From NCBI RefSeq assembly GCF_023913755.1, contig NZ_JAMXBJ010000043.1:1-64000 (forward strand): 64,000 nucleotides of DNA, in the 5' to 3' direction. Below are positions 1 through 8,783 of the stretch, piece after piece (within the stretch, counting starts at the first letter, position 1; every line of letters begins with the position of its first letter). The notes below the pieces were generated by a model. The model worked only from the letters and a program-made list of their open reading frames with translations. It did not search any database and had not been told where the DNA came from. The position numbers and the translations under genes are program-made. The stretch is from Pseudarthrobacter cellobiosi (GTDB lineage Bacteria > Actinomycetota > Actinomycetes > Actinomycetales > Micrococcaceae).

Positions 1-102
1 GCCGTGCCGCCGCTCACGCCGTGCCGCCGCTCACGCCGTGCCGCCGCTCACGCCGTGCCGCCGCTCACGCCGTGCCGCCGCTCACGCCGTGCCGCCGCTA
101 GC
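1..102. repeat. 17-bp tandem repeat, six copies, cut by window start
   Basis: The unit GCCGTGCCGCCGCTCAC recurs head to tail at 1, 18, 35, 52 and 69. A sixth, degenerate copy at 86-102 ends in CTAGC instead of CTCAC. That change supplies the TAG stop codon (98-100) of the neighbouring minus-strand hydrolase gene. The array probably continues left of the window. Because 17 is not a multiple of 3, a change in copy number shifts the frame of anything read through it. Confidence 0.95.
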
Positions 103-964
103 GCCGGGCGTCGATAGTACCCAGGGGCCCCTCGCCGGATCCCAACGGAACGCCCGGGCCGAACACAGGGCCCGGCGTCGGACGCTTTGCGGTGATTCCG
201 TCGCCGGAGGAGCGGTGGCGCAGCCGCCGCACCACCCACGGGACAAAATACTCGCGGGCCCACACCAGGTCTTCGGAGCGGGCTGCCCGCCACGTGCGGG
301 CGGGCAAGGGCTTGGGCCGGAGCGGCTCAAGCGTGTGGTTCAAGTTCAGCGATTCCAGCACCATGGCGGCGATGGTGTGGTGTCCCAGCGGCGAAAAATG
401 CAGGCGGTCCTCGTCCCACATCTGCGGATCGTTCAGCTGCTTGAGCGACCACATGTCGGCGATGATGGCGTCATGGCGCGCGGCCACCGTGCGGAGGTTC
501 TCGTTGTAGATGGCCACCTTGCTGCGGATCCGTCCCAGGACCGAGGAACCGGTATCCGGACCGTTGAACAGCACCACCGTGGCACCGCCCATGGCCAGGA
601 TCTGGACCACGGAATCAAGTTTTTCGGCGAGGGCGTCGGGGTCGCCGCCGGGCCTGATGAGATCGTTGCCGCCGGCGGAAAGGGTTATCAGGTCCGGCTT
701 AAGCGCCAGGCACGGAGCGAGTTGCTGGTCCACGATCTGCTGCAGCAGCCGGCCGCGGACGGCCAGGTTGGCATAGGCGAAGTCCGCTTGGCCCCTGCCC
801 AGTTCCTCGGCCACCCGGTCCGCCCAGCCGCGGAAGCCGCCGGGGCTTGTTGGTTCGGGGTCGCCGATGCCCTCGGTGAACGAATCTCCCATCGCCACGT
901 AGCGGCTCCAGGGATGGGCTTCCGTGGCCCTGGGCGGGCTCTGCATGGCTTTTGCTTCATTCAC
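98..964 (-). CDS. SGNH/GDSL-family hydrolase
   Basis: This is a 288-residue SGNH hydrolase, probably an esterase or lipase acting on acyl or acetyl esters; the substrate cannot be read. Block I is GDSFTEG with the nucleophile Ser28. Block III is GGND at 98-101. The catalytic Asp/His pair lies in DRLHFS (Asp186, His189), followed by PLGHH. There is no signal peptide, so it is probably cytoplasmic. The start is a GTG at 964, with AAGGAGG about 12 nt upstream; an internal ATG six codons in is possible. It is divergent from the alpha/beta hydrolase at 1042, and its stop codon lies in the last unit of the 17-bp array. Confidence 0.88.
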   Translation of the reverse strand: MNEAKAMQSPPRATEAHPWSRYVAMGDSFTEGIGDPEPTSPGGFRGWADRVAEELGRGQADFAYANLAVRGRLLQQIVDQQLAPCLALKPDLITLSAGGNDLIRPGGDPDALAEKLDSVVQILAMGGATVVLFNGPDTGSSVLGRIRSKVAIYNENLRTVAARHDAIIADMWSLKQLNDPQMWDEDRLHFSPLGHHTIAAMVLESLNLNHTLEPLRPKPLPARTWRAARSEDLVWAREYFVPWVVRRLRHRSSGDGITAKRPTPGPVFGPGVPLGSGEGPLGTIDARR

Positions 965-1009
965 GGTCCTATCCTGCCTCCTTGCTCACAAGCTACGCCA
1001 CCGTAGGTA

Positions 1010-1025
1010 GTTACCGCCGGGTAAC
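1010..1025. promoter_or_regulatory. Palindrome GTTAC-N6-GTAAC between divergent hydrolases
   Basis: The sequence reads GTTAC, six bases, GTAAC; adding the outer A/T and inner C/G gives 7-bp arms at 1009-1026. It lies between the divergent starts at 964 and 1042, where a TetR-like repressor could cover both promoters. The same GTTAC-N6-GTAAC pattern precedes the acyl-CoA dehydrogenase gene at 19810-19825. Confidence 0.5.
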
Positions 1026-1041
1026 TGTAAGAATGGAAACC

Positions 1042-1692
1042 ATGACTGACGCCCAAGTATTTCCCGCCCCTGTTGTTCTGTGGTCCCGGCCGGAGGACCA
1101 GCGCGCCGGAAAGCCGCTGCTGGTGCTGCTCCACGGCTACGGCGCCAACGAACAGGACCTCCTGAGCCTGGCGGATATGCTTCCCGAAGATTTTGTTGTT
1201 GCCTCACTCCGGGCGCCATTGGCCACGGGCCCCGGCTTTATGTGGTTCCCCCTGACGGCCTCCATCGAGTACACGCTCGACGCCGTCAAGGCTGGAGCCG
1301 GTTATGTGCAGGACTGGATTGACACCGTCAAAGCCGACCACCCGTCGGTGACGCTGCTCGGCTTTTCCATGGGAATGGCCATGGCCACCACGCTGCTCCG
1401 GCAGCGCCCCGCTGACTACGCCGCCGTCGTCGGGCTTTCCGGTTTTGTGGTCAACGCGGACGGGGACCCCACCTTCAAGGATGGCGACCTGGACGGTACA
1501 GTGCCGCTCTTCTGGGGCCGGGACCAGCAGGACCCCGTGATCACGCCCGACAAGATCGACTACACCATGGGCTGGGTGCGTGGGCATGTCAAGCTCACCA
1601 AGGTGCTCTACACGGGCATGTGGCACGGCATCAACCAGCAGGAAATCGGGCACGTCTCCGAGTTCCTGACGCACGAGGTGCTGAACAAATAA
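1042..1692 (+). CDS. Alpha/beta hydrolase, carboxylesterase/phospholipase type (YpfH-like)
   Basis: The 216-residue protein has the compact fold of the carboxylesterase/phospholipase family. It has an LLHGYGANEQDL oxyanion segment (about 29-40), the nucleophile elbow GFSMG with Ser109, and a late His in GMWHG. It is probably a cytosolic serine esterase with a small ester or lysophospholipid-type substrate. ATG 1042 is preferred; an in-frame ATG lies three codons upstream at 1033. A strong GC hairpin follows the stop directly. Confidence 0.85.
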   Translation: MTDAQVFPAPVVLWSRPEDQRAGKPLLVLLHGYGANEQDLLSLADMLPEDFVVASLRAPLATGPGFMWFPLTASIEYTLDAVKAGAGYVQDWIDTVKADHPSVTLLGFSMGMAMATTLLRQRPADYAAVVGLSGFVVNADGDPTFKDGDLDGTVPLFWGRDQQDPVITPDKIDYTMGWVRGHVKLTKVLYTGMWHGINQQEIGHVSEFLTHEVLNK

Positions 1693-1738
1693 GCGTACGA
1701 CGGCGGCCGGCGGCACAGTGCCGCCGGCCGCTTACGCT
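1692..1738. terminator. Bidirectional hairpin between converging genes
   Basis: A perfect inverted repeat, 1703-1716 with 1718-1731, has an AGCGT/ACGCT outer stem at 1692 and 1734. It sits between the stop at 1692 (+) and the stop at 1775 (-). No long T run follows on either side, so termination is inferred from placement and stem strength. Confidence 0.6.
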
Positions 1739-1774
1739 GTCCACGCCGCCTGAGGCTGAGTCAGGCCTGTTAAA

Positions 1775-2008
1775 TCAGGCTTCCGGGGCCACTACCTGCA
1801 CGGTTTGCCCGTTGACGGTGACGGTGTCGCCGTTGTGCAGCTGGCGTCCGCGGCGGTCATCGATCTCGCCGTTGACCTTGACGAGTCCGTTCTTGATCAG
1901 CTCAGCGGCTTCCACGCCGTCCTCCACCAGGCTGGCGAGCTTCAGGAGCTGGCCAAGACGGATCATGCTGTCGCGGATGGGGATCTCTTGAATGTCCTGG
2001 TTGCTCAT
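1775..2008 (-). CDS. Small S4-domain RNA-binding protein (YaaA/RlbA type)
   Basis: The 77-residue protein is essentially one S4 domain: IRLGQLLKLASLVEDG, then GLVKVNGE and RRGRQLHNGDTVTVNG. Such stand-alone S4 proteins bind structured RNA and are linked to ribosome or tRNA handling; the partner here is unknown. A much longer frame extends upstream but runs antisense through the transporter gene, so the ATG at 2008 is used. Only 33 bp separate it from the divergent start at 2042, so the two genes share a promoter region. Confidence 0.88.
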   Translation of the reverse strand: MSNQDIQEIPIRDSMIRLGQLLKLASLVEDGVEAAELIKNGLVKVNGEIDDRRGRQLHNGDTVTVNGQTVQVVAPEA

Positions 2009-2041
2009 ACAAGTAATAATGCCTGACGTAAGGTGAATCCG

Positions 2042-3064
2042 ATGACCCACACCCCACGGCTGCCGCGGTTCGCGGGGCTCCCGCTGGCCGTCGGCGCGGG
2101 ACTGGCCATTCCCGTCCAGGGCCGGATCAACGGCGCCCTCGGCGTCCGGCTCAACGACGGCATCGCCGCGGCCGTGGTGGGTTTCAGCACCGGCCTGGTG
2201 GTGATGATGCTGATCTCCCTGATCCTGCCCAGCGGCCGCGCCGGTCTGGCCAGGATCCTGCCGGCGGTCCGGACCCGGGCTTTCCCGCCCGTGTACGTGC
2301 TGGCCGGCGGCATTGGTGCCCTTTTTGTCTTCGCGCAGTCCTTCACCGTGGGCATCCTGGGCGTGGCGCTGTTTACCGTGGCCGCCGTGACCGGGCAGAC
2401 GCTGAGCGGGCTGCTGGTGGACCGGCTGGGCATCGGACCTGCCGGCAAGAGGGCCGTGACTCCCATGCGGATCATCGGGTGCGTGCTGACCGTCGCCGCC
2501 GTGGCGTGGGCGGTTTCGCCGCGGCTGGCCGGCTCCCCGGGCTCGCCGGGCTCGCCGGGCGCTCCCGCGGACGCAGCGGGCGGGCTGGAAGCCTTGATTC
2601 TGCCGTTGATCCTCCCGGTCCTGGCCGGGTTCCTGATGAGCTTCCAACAGGCGATGAACGGGACGGCCACAGTCCACTACGGATCGCCCGTCGCCGCCAC
2701 GCTGGTGAACTTCGTGGCCGGCTCGGTGTTCCTGTGGATTGCCTTGGCCGTCAAGGTGGCAGTTTTTGGGCCGGGCAATCCGTTGCCGGCCGAGTGGTGG
2801 TACTACCTGGGCGGGCCCATGGGCTGCGTGTTCATCGGCCTGGGTGCGCTGCTGGTCCGCAGCCTGGGCGTGCTGGTCACAGGGCTCGGCATGATCGCCG
2901 GACAGCTCCTTGGCTCCCTGGGGCTGGACCTCGTGGTGCCGGCCCCCGGGAGCATCGTGGCCCCGGCCACCGTCCTGGGCACAGTGCTGACGCTGGCCGC
3001 CATCATCCTGGCCACACTGCCGTGGCCGCGGGGCGCCTTCCGGAGGCAGCGGCCGGTAGGCTAG
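2042..3064 (+). CDS. DMT-family membrane transporter (YdcZ/DUF606 type)
   Basis: The 340-residue protein has about ten hydrophobic segments arranged as two similar halves. Both halves contain the family pattern of a PVQGRINGAL or FQQAMNGT motif followed by hydrophobic helices. A flexible loop of repeated Gly-Ser-Pro (near 165-177) separates the halves. It is an inner-membrane protein of the drug/metabolite transporter superfamily with unknown substrate. ATG 2042 is chosen because TAAGG (2029-2033) lies 8 nt upstream; a GTG at 2033 is possible but lacks a spaced ribosome-binding site. Confidence 0.85.
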   Translation: MTHTPRLPRFAGLPLAVGAGLAIPVQGRINGALGVRLNDGIAAAVVGFSTGLVVMMLISLILPSGRAGLARILPAVRTRAFPPVYVLAGGIGALFVFAQSFTVGILGVALFTVAAVTGQTLSGLLVDRLGIGPAGKRAVTPMRIIGCVLTVAAVAWAVSPRLAGSPGSPGSPGAPADAAGGLEALILPLILPVLAGFLMSFQQAMNGTATVHYGSPVAATLVNFVAGSVFLWIALAVKVAVFGPGNPLPAEWWYYLGGPMGCVFIGLGALLVRSLGVLVTGLGMIAGQLLGSLGLDLVVPAPGSIVAPATVLGTVLTLAAIILATLPWPRGAFRRQRPVG

Positions 3065-3105
3065 GACACGCAGTTCTCTGCATCTTGTTCCTTCGCCCGC
3101 CCCGC

Positions 3106-3169
3106 CCGCACCCAGCGGTGAAGCACCCACGTGCAGCGGGGCCAGATACCCGCGGACCGCACCCAGCGG
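3106..3169. repeat. 13-bp direct repeat in the glyS upstream region
   Basis: CCGCACCCAGCGG occurs at 3106-3118 and again at 3157-3169, 51 bp apart, in the 128-bp gap ahead of glyS. The second copy is about 24 nt from the start codon. No attenuator or T-box feature was recognised around it. Confidence 0.7.
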
Positions 3170-3192
3170 CCCTGTAGAAATTGGAGTCCACC

Positions 3193-4578
3193 ATGGCAGC
3201 AAAATCCGTACTCGACCAGGTCATTTCCCTTTCCAAGCGAAGGGGTTTTGTGTTCCAGGCCGGTGAAATCTACGGAGGCTCCCGCTCTGCCTGGGACTAC
3301 GGACCCCTCGGCGCTGAGCTGAAGGAAAACATCAAGCGCCAGTGGTGGCAGTCCATGGTCCGCGGCCGCGAGGACGTGGTGGGCCTGGATTCCTCCGTCA
3401 TCCTGCCCCGCCAGGTATGGGAAGCCTCCGGCCACGTTGACGTCTTCTCCGATCCGCTGGTTGAGTGCCTTTCCTGCCACAAGCGCTACCGCGCGGACCA
3501 CCTCGAGGAAGAGTACGAGGAAAAGAAGGGCCGCCCCGCCGAGAACGGCCTGAAGGACATTGCCTGCGTCAACTGCGGCACCCGCGGCGAATGGACCGAA
3601 CCCCAGGAATTCTCCGGCCTGCTCAAGACCTTCCTCGGCCCGGTGGCCAGCGAGGAAGGAATGCACTACCTGCGCCCGGAAACGGCCCAGGGCATTTTTG
3701 TGAACTTCAGCAACGTGCTCACCACGTCCCGCAAGAAGCCGCCGTTCGGCATCGGCCAGATCGGCAAGTCCTTCCGCAACGAGATCACACCCGGCAACTT
3801 CATCTTCCGCACCCGTGAGTTCGAGCAGATGGAAATGGAATTCTTCGTCGAGCCCGGCACGGACGAAGAGTGGCACCAGTACTGGATGAAAGAGCGCATG
3901 TCCTGGTACACCAGCCTGGGCATCCGGGAAGAGAACCTGCGCTTCTTCGAACACCCGCTGGAAAAGCTGAGCCACTACTCCAAGGGCACCACGGACATCG
4001 AATACCGCTTCGGCTTCCAGGGTTCCGAATGGGGCGAGCTCGAAGGCATCGCCAACCGCACGGACTTCGACCTCTCCACGCACTCCAAGGCTTCCGGCCA
4101 GGACCTGAGCTACTTCAACCAGGCCACCAACGAGCGCTACACCCCGTACGTGATCGAGCCGGCCGCGGGCCTGACCCGTTCCTTCATGGCGTTCCTGGTG
4201 GACGCGTACACCGAAGACGAGGCACCCAACGCCAAGGGCGGCGTCGACGTCCGTACCGTCCTGCGGCTTGACCCGCGCCTGGCCCCCGTCAAGGCTGCGG
4301 TGCTGCCGTTGAGCCGCAACGAGGACCTCTCGCCGAAGGCCAAAGACCTAGGCGCGCAGCTGCGCAAGAACTGGAATATCGACTTCGATGACGCCGGCGC
4401 GATCGGCCGCCGCTACCGCCGCCAGGACGAGATCGGCACCCCGTTCTGCATCACCGTGGACTTCGACACCCTCGAGGACCAAGCCGTGACCATCCGTGAA
4501 CGCGACACCATGAGCCAGGAACGCGTCTCGCTGGACAAGGTGGAAGGCTACCTGGCCGCCCGCCTGATCGGCGCCTGA
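3193..4578 (+). CDS. glyS: Glycyl-tRNA synthetase (dimeric type)
   Basis: The 461-residue class II synthetase attaches glycine to tRNA-Gly. It is the single-chain alpha2 type of Actinobacteria, not the alpha2beta2 form. The N-terminus reads [19 protein letters not shown] zinc-binding insertion with Cys pairs CLSCHKRY and CVNCG follows, then the motif 2 region [24 protein letters not shown] (split here as RNEITPGNF and [10 protein letters not shown]), and a C-terminal anticodon-binding domain. ATG 3193 (MAAKSVL) is preferred over the in-frame TTG at 3181. The acetyltransferase gene starts 2 nt after its stop. Confidence 0.96.
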   Translation: MAAKSVLDQVISLSKRRGFVFQAGEIYGGSRSAWDYGPLGAELKENIKRQWWQSMVRGREDVVGLDSSVILPRQVWEASGHVDVFSDPLVECLSCHKRYRADHLEEEYEEKKGRPAENGLKDIACVNCGTRGEWTEPQEFSGLLKTFLGPVASEEGMHYLRPETAQGIFVNFSNVLTTSRKKPPFGIGQIGKSFRNEITPGNFIFRTREFEQMEMEFFVEPGTDEEWHQYWMKERMSWYTSLGIREENLRFFEHPLEKLSHYSKGTTDIEYRFGFQGSEWGELEGIANRTDFDLSTHSKASGQDLSYFNQATNERYTPYVIEPAAGLTRSFMAFLVDAYTEDEAPNAKGGVDVRTVLRLDPRLAPVKAAVLPLSRNEDLSPKAKDLGAQLRKNWNIDFDDAGAIGRRYRRQDEIGTPFCITVDFDTLEDQAVTIRERDTMSQERVSLDKVEGYLAARLIGA

Positions 4579-4580
4579 GA

Positions 4581-5609
4581 ATGGCCATCGAATACCGCGA
4601 ATGGCTTGAGGGCGATGACCTGACGCTGCTGGAAATCTGGGGCGGCCCGGAGACCGAACAGGCCAGGCAGTTCCGCGGTGCCCTGGCCGTCTCCTCGCCC
4701 GGCACGGACGGCACCCCCTGGCGCCGCTGCATCGTGGCCGAGGACGTCATTGACGGCGTTGGCATTCCGGTGGCGGCGGGCGTGGTCTACGAGGCTTCGC
4801 TGCACCCGGAGCGGCTGTGGACCTACATCGAGGTGGCGCGCGATCATCGCCGCGCCGGCATCGGTGCCACGCTCCTGACCATGCTGCGCCGCGAAGCCGA
4901 GCAGGCGCCGTCGGGCGTTGCCAGGCTGCGGGCGAAGGTGCAGCCGGGCACTCCGGGGGCCGCGTTCGCCGAGGCGTTCGGGCTCGCGCCCATCCAGCGT
5001 TCCCGGCTGGTGGTGGTGGAGCCGGGCGCCCTGAAGCTGCCCGTATTCCCCGCGAAGAACGACGGCGGCGGGCCGGCCAACGACGAAAACGCCGGTTCCG
5101 ACGTCGTGATGGATCTCGCTACCGGCTCGGTTGAGCTGACCGACGTCGTGGGGCGGTATTACACGTCCATCCATGGCTGGGATTCGCCGGGCGTGCTGTC
5201 GGTGGGGCAAGTGCAGAAGCTGTTCTTGGATGACCTCACCGGCGCCCACGGTGCGCTTGTGCTGCGCGCCGAGCCGGAATCCGCCTTTGGCGCCGGGGTT
5301 TCCCCCAGCAAGAAGGGCCGGATCCGCGCCTTTGCGGTGAGTTATGCGGAGGCAGCCCAGGACCCGGCGGCGGACGCTTCGGCCCAGGGCGCGAAGGCCA
5401 CGGATGTGTTTGTGGGCCACGAACCCGCGCTGGAAGCGGACGACGCCGCAGCCGCCGTCCGTGACCTGCTCTCGCTCCTCGCGTACCAGCACCCGGTCAT
5501 GCTGGAACTGGACGATTCGATGACGGCGCTGCGTGCCGCCGTCGAGCCCTTGCTGGAAGCTGGCAAAGCGCGCCAGGCCGGCGCCGAAACGCTGATCGTC
5601 TCGGACTGA
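4581..5609 (+). CDS. GNAT-family acetyltransferase, long form
   Basis: The 342-residue protein has a clear GNAT acetyl-CoA core. The segment YIEVARDHRRAGIGATLL (about 76-93) carries the R-x-x-G-I/G-A pyrophosphate-binding loop. The C-terminal 200 residues are longer than a single GNAT domain and may be a second, degenerate acetyltransferase fold. The acceptor substrate is unknown. It lies 2 nt after glyS and is surely co-transcribed with it. It is followed by a 16-nt convergent gap to the DUF1295 gene. Confidence 0.75.
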   Translation: MAIEYREWLEGDDLTLLEIWGGPETEQARQFRGALAVSSPGTDGTPWRRCIVAEDVIDGVGIPVAAGVVYEASLHPERLWTYIEVARDHRRAGIGATLLTMLRREAEQAPSGVARLRAKVQPGTPGAAFAEAFGLAPIQRSRLVVVEPGALKLPVFPAKNDGGGPANDENAGSDVVMDLATGSVELTDVVGRYYTSIHGWDSPGVLSVGQVQKLFLDDLTGAHGALVLRAEPESAFGAGVSPSKKGRIRAFAVSYAEAAQDPAADASAQGAKATDVFVGHEPALEADDAAAAVRDLLSLLAYQHPVMLELDDSMTALRAAVEPLLEAGKARQAGAETLIVSD

Positions 5610-5625
5610 CCCCACCCGGGGGAGG

Positions 5626-6426
5626 TCACCGGCGTTTGGGCGGCCACGGGATGAAGCCGCTGGTCCCCTCAACATATTCCCGGTAACCGGGCCGGCCCGA
5701 CATCGCCTTTTCCGTCAGGGGCTTCCCGGTCTTCCCGGCGAGCGTCCACACCATCAGGGCCGGTGACAGGATAGTCAGGACGCCCGGCCACGAGTCTGCG
5801 GCGATCAGGAAAAGCCCCGTCCAGATGGCCGCATCGCCGAAATAGTTGGGATGCCGGGTGTACCGCCACAAACCGGTATCCAGCACCGTGCCGTGGCGGG
5901 CCGGATCCTTCTTGAACCGGGCCAGCTGCCAGTCGCCCACGGTCTCGAACACAAACCCCGTCATCCACAGCAGGACGCCGAGCACGGCCACCCACGCCAC
6001 AGGCCCGGTGGCGAACATCCCCACCTGCAGCGTCAGGGACACAAAAAACATAACCACACCCTGCGGCAGGTAGACACGGCGGAGCGCAAACGCGTTCCTG
6101 GATCCGGGCGCCGGGTCCAGCAGGGCCTTGTAGCGCGGGTCTTCATGTCCGTCGCGCGCCCGCCAGCCAATATGGCAGCCCAGCCGCAACCCCCAGACCG
6201 CCGTCAGCAGAAGCAACAAGGCGCGGCGGGTGTCATCGCCCGATCCGGCAGACAGGAACCAGGACACCACGGCCACCGCAACGAAGCCGGGGCCCCACGC
6301 GATGTCCATCACCGAGTGCCGGCCCTGCCGGACGGCCACGCCAAACGTCAGCGCCAGGACCGCCAGGACTGCCAGTGCTGTCCAGGGCAACGACGCGGCG
6401 AACGCCGGCCAGGGAAAAGAGCTCAC
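5626..6426 (-). CDS. DUF1295 / steroid 5-alpha-reductase-like membrane protein
   Basis: The 266-residue protein has six or seven transmembrane segments. It carries the family signature GLWRYTRHPNYFGD (about 186-199) and a C-terminal RPGYREYVEGTSGFIPWPP segment. The family is related to isoprenylcysteine carboxyl methyltransferases and steroid reductases; the signature region binds the cofactor in characterised relatives. The substrate is unknown, with lipids or quinones the usual guess. Its GTG start overlaps the stop of the upstream hydrolase by 4 bp (GTGA), so the two are translationally coupled. Confidence 0.85.
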   Translation of the reverse strand: MSSFPWPAFAASLPWTALAVLAVLALTFGVAVRQGRHSVMDIAWGPGFVAVAVVSWFLSAGSGDDTRRALLLLLTAVWGLRLGCHIGWRARDGHEDPRYKALLDPAPGSRNAFALRRVYLPQGVVMFFVSLTLQVGMFATGPVAWVAVLGVLLWMTGFVFETVGDWQLARFKKDPARHGTVLDTGLWRYTRHPNYFGDAAIWTGLFLIAADSWPGVLTILSPALMVWTLAGKTGKPLTEKAMSGRPGYREYVEGTSGFIPWPPKRR

Positions 6427-7163
6427 AGGGCCACCTCAGCGGCGGACCAGGGCACCAGCCCAGCCAGCTTGCTCGAGGCCTGGTGCGTGAATCCGGTGCG
6501 CAGAGCGAAAGCCTTCATCACAAAACCGGTGGCCAACGTGTGCCACAGCCGGCCGCGGCGCACCATAAAATGCCCGGAACCGCGCAGCGAAACATACTGT
6601 ATGGAGGCTGCTGTCCCGGTGGCTCGGCGCGCAAACGCCAAGGACTGGGACGGGCTGGTCATATGGTCTCCCGTGCCGTGGACAATCAGGACCTTGCGTC
6701 CGGCGAGCGGCGTGGCGGGTGTCTCCGGGCTGAGCCACGGGGCCAGCGCCACCACGGCGTCCACCTGAGGATGGTCCGCGGCGGTCACGGCGGTGAGGCC
6801 GCCCATGGAATGCCCCACCAGATACACGGGAACCCTAGGGTGCTGCGCACTGATTTGCTGGAGGGCCCAGCGGGCATCCTGCAGTGCGGACCTGTCCGGC
6901 CCGTTCCAGCCACGCACGCTGTTCCGCAGGGACCACACCGCCAGCCCGTGGTCCTTCCCGGCACGGTGCAGGTGACGGGCGAACGTGACCATGCGCAGCG
7001 GGCTCAGGTGGCGGGCCTCCACGGGCTCAAAGCTGTGTGCCTTGCCCCCGTGCAGGACCAGGGCGACGCCCCGCGTTGTCCCGGGGGCCGCCAGCACAGT
7101 GAGTGCCGCCTCCCGCCTCGCAGCAGGTTCGTTGGTGTGGAATTCAGTCCTGCGGTCCGTCAC
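6423..7163 (-). CDS. Alpha/beta hydrolase
   Basis: The 246-residue protein has an LHGGKAHS oxyanion segment and the nucleophile elbow GHSMGG. A later VHGTGDHMTSP supplies the acid and GSGHFMV the catalytic His. The region between resembles serine-aminopeptidase-type lipases. The frame is open further upstream, but the GTG at 7163 is preferred: AGAGGA lies about 8 nt before it, and the upstream codons lack conserved character. It forms a coupled pair with the DUF1295 gene and is divergent from the YibE/F gene at 7244. Confidence 0.82.
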   Translation of the reverse strand: MTDRRTEFHTNEPAARREAALTVLAAPGTTRGVALVLHGGKAHSFEPVEARHLSPLRMVTFARHLHRAGKDHGLAVWSLRNSVRGWNGPDRSALQDARWALQQISAQHPRVPVYLVGHSMGGLTAVTAADHPQVDAVVALAPWLSPETPATPLAGRKVLIVHGTGDHMTSPSQSLAFARRATGTAASIQYVSLRGSGHFMVRRGRLWHTLATGFVMKAFALRTGFTHQASSKLAGLVPWSAAEVAL

Positions 7164-7243
7164 GCGTGGTTCCTCTCGGTTCCTGCCATTTACCAACCCT
7201 AAGGCGCCGGACGTAGAGTTCAAGGTATGAGGTTCAACTGCTG

Positions 7244-8719
7244 ATGGGCTCCGGTCACACCCACGTTTCAACAGATCATTCGGAGCCGACGGCCCAGGCG
7301 ATTGCTGCCCGCCGGAAGGCAAACCGCATCCTGGCCGCGGTGCTGGTGCCGCTGACTCTTCTGACCCTGGCGGGCATGGCCGTGCTGTGGCCGTCCGGGT
7401 CCAAGGACGGCATCTCCCTCGCCAACCCCTATTCGGCGGCGCCCGGCGTCACCTTCGATACGGGCAAGATCCAGAGCGTCGTGGAAGAAAGCTGCATGCA
7501 GGGCTCCACCGCCCCCGGCCAATCCTCGGACACCAGCGGCCAGCCCGCCCCCGCCGGCTCCGACTGCATGTTTGCCTTCACGGAACCGGACCAGGGCGGC
7601 AGTCCCGTCAAAGTGGTGATCAATCCCGACGTCGCCAAGTCCCATGGCGTGAAGCCGGGGGACCAGATCAGGTACCTGAACCTTTCCAACGCCCAGGGCG
7701 CCGCGGCGTCGCAGGGGTCTCCGGCCTACATCTTTGTTGACTTCGTCCGGACCCTTCCCATCGTGATCCTGGCGCTCCTCTATGCCCTGGTGGTCATCGC
7801 GGTGGCGCGCTGGCGCGGATTCCGGGCGCTGCTGGGGCTAGTGGGCGCGTATTTCGTCCTTGCCGGCTTTATGTTGCCCGGGCTGGTGGAGGGCAAACCT
7901 CCGCTGCTGCTGGCCCTGGTGGGGTCAACGGTGATCATGATCGGGGTCCTGTATTTTGCCCACGGCTTCTCCGCCAGGACATCAACGGCGCTGCTGGGCA
8001 CCATGTTCGGCCTGGCCATCACGGCGCTGTTGGCGGCCTGGGCCACCGACGCCGCCAACCTCGCCGGAGTGGGCAGCCATGACGCCACCACCCTGATCAA
8101 TACCTCGGCCAACATCTCCATTTCCGGGGTGATCCTGTGCGGCCTCATCATCTCCGGCCTTGGTGTCCTGAACGACGTCACCATTACGCAATCGTCCGCC
8201 GTCTGGGAACTCTATGAGTTGGCTCCCGGCACCAGCGCCCGCAAGCTCTTCACCTCCGCCATGCGGATCGGCCGGGACCACATCGCCTCCACGGTCTACA
8301 CCATCGCGTTCGCCTACGCCGGCGCAGCCCTGCCCATCCTGATCATTGTGATGCTGTACGACCGGCCGCTGGGGGACACCCTGACCAGCGCCGAACTGTC
8401 CGAAGAAGTCATCCGCACGCTCGTTGGCTCCATAGGCCTGGTCCTCGCCATTCCCGTGACCACTCTGATCGCCGTGCTGGTGGTCAAGGCCACCGGCGTC
8501 CGGACGGCCGGACAGGTCGCCGTCGGCGTCCCGGACGGAGACCGCCGCCCCGACGGCACCTCGGGCGCCGCCGCCATCAACGCGGACGACGTCGACGATA
8601 CCGGTGCGCTCGCGGCGGCCGCGTTCGAGAGGCGGTCACGGCAGTCCACGGAAGGTTCCGACGATCCCGCCACCACCCGGAGGGGACGCCGGGCAGACCG
8701 CGGCTGGACGGGCAGCTGA
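7244..8719 (+). CDS. YibE/F-family membrane protein
   Basis: The 491-residue protein has one N-terminal transmembrane helix (about 28-48) and an extracytoplasmic region of about 130 residues with two cysteines. About seven further helices follow, then a polar cytoplasmic tail ending in an Arg-rich stretch. The helical part carries YibE/F-type features such as GVLNDVTITQ and AMRIGRDHIASTVYT. The function of the family is unknown. The ATG at 7244 fits the divergent promoter spacing; the ribosome-binding site is weak. The C-terminal 80 residues are low-complexity and probably disordered. Confidence 0.82.
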   Translation: MGSGHTHVSTDHSEPTAQAIAARRKANRILAAVLVPLTLLTLAGMAVLWPSGSKDGISLANPYSAAPGVTFDTGKIQSVVEESCMQGSTAPGQSSDTSGQPAPAGSDCMFAFTEPDQGGSPVKVVINPDVAKSHGVKPGDQIRYLNLSNAQGAAASQGSPAYIFVDFVRTLPIVILALLYALVVIAVARWRGFRALLGLVGAYFVLAGFMLPGLVEGKPPLLLALVGSTVIMIGVLYFAHGFSARTSTALLGTMFGLAITALLAAWATDAANLAGVGSHDATTLINTSANISISGVILCGLIISGLGVLNDVTITQSSAVWELYELAPGTSARKLFTSAMRIGRDHIASTVYTIAFAYAGAALPILIIVMLYDRPLGDTLTSAELSEEVIRTLVGSIGLVLAIPVTTLIAVLVVKATGVRTAGQVAVGVPDGDRRPDGTSGAAAINADDVDDTGALAAAAFERRSRQSTEGSDDPATTRRGRRADRGWTGS

Positions 8720-8783
8720 ACGACGCCAGGGGACCCAAATGGGCCCGGCGCGCCGATTTGCCCGCCTTTGCGACAATGGACAG

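Noticed and set aside
38..1006. 322-codon plus-strand frame through the tandem repeat and opposite the GDSL gene
   Set aside because: Antisense shadow; the minus-strand frame has the complete SGNH catalytic motifs.
2009..3202. Long open frame on the minus strand continuous with the S4-domain gene (475 codons)
   Set aside because: It runs antisense through the transporter gene and its translation is low-complexity His/Gln/Gly-rich, typical of the complement of a GC-rich gene. Only the last 77 codons are a recognisable protein.
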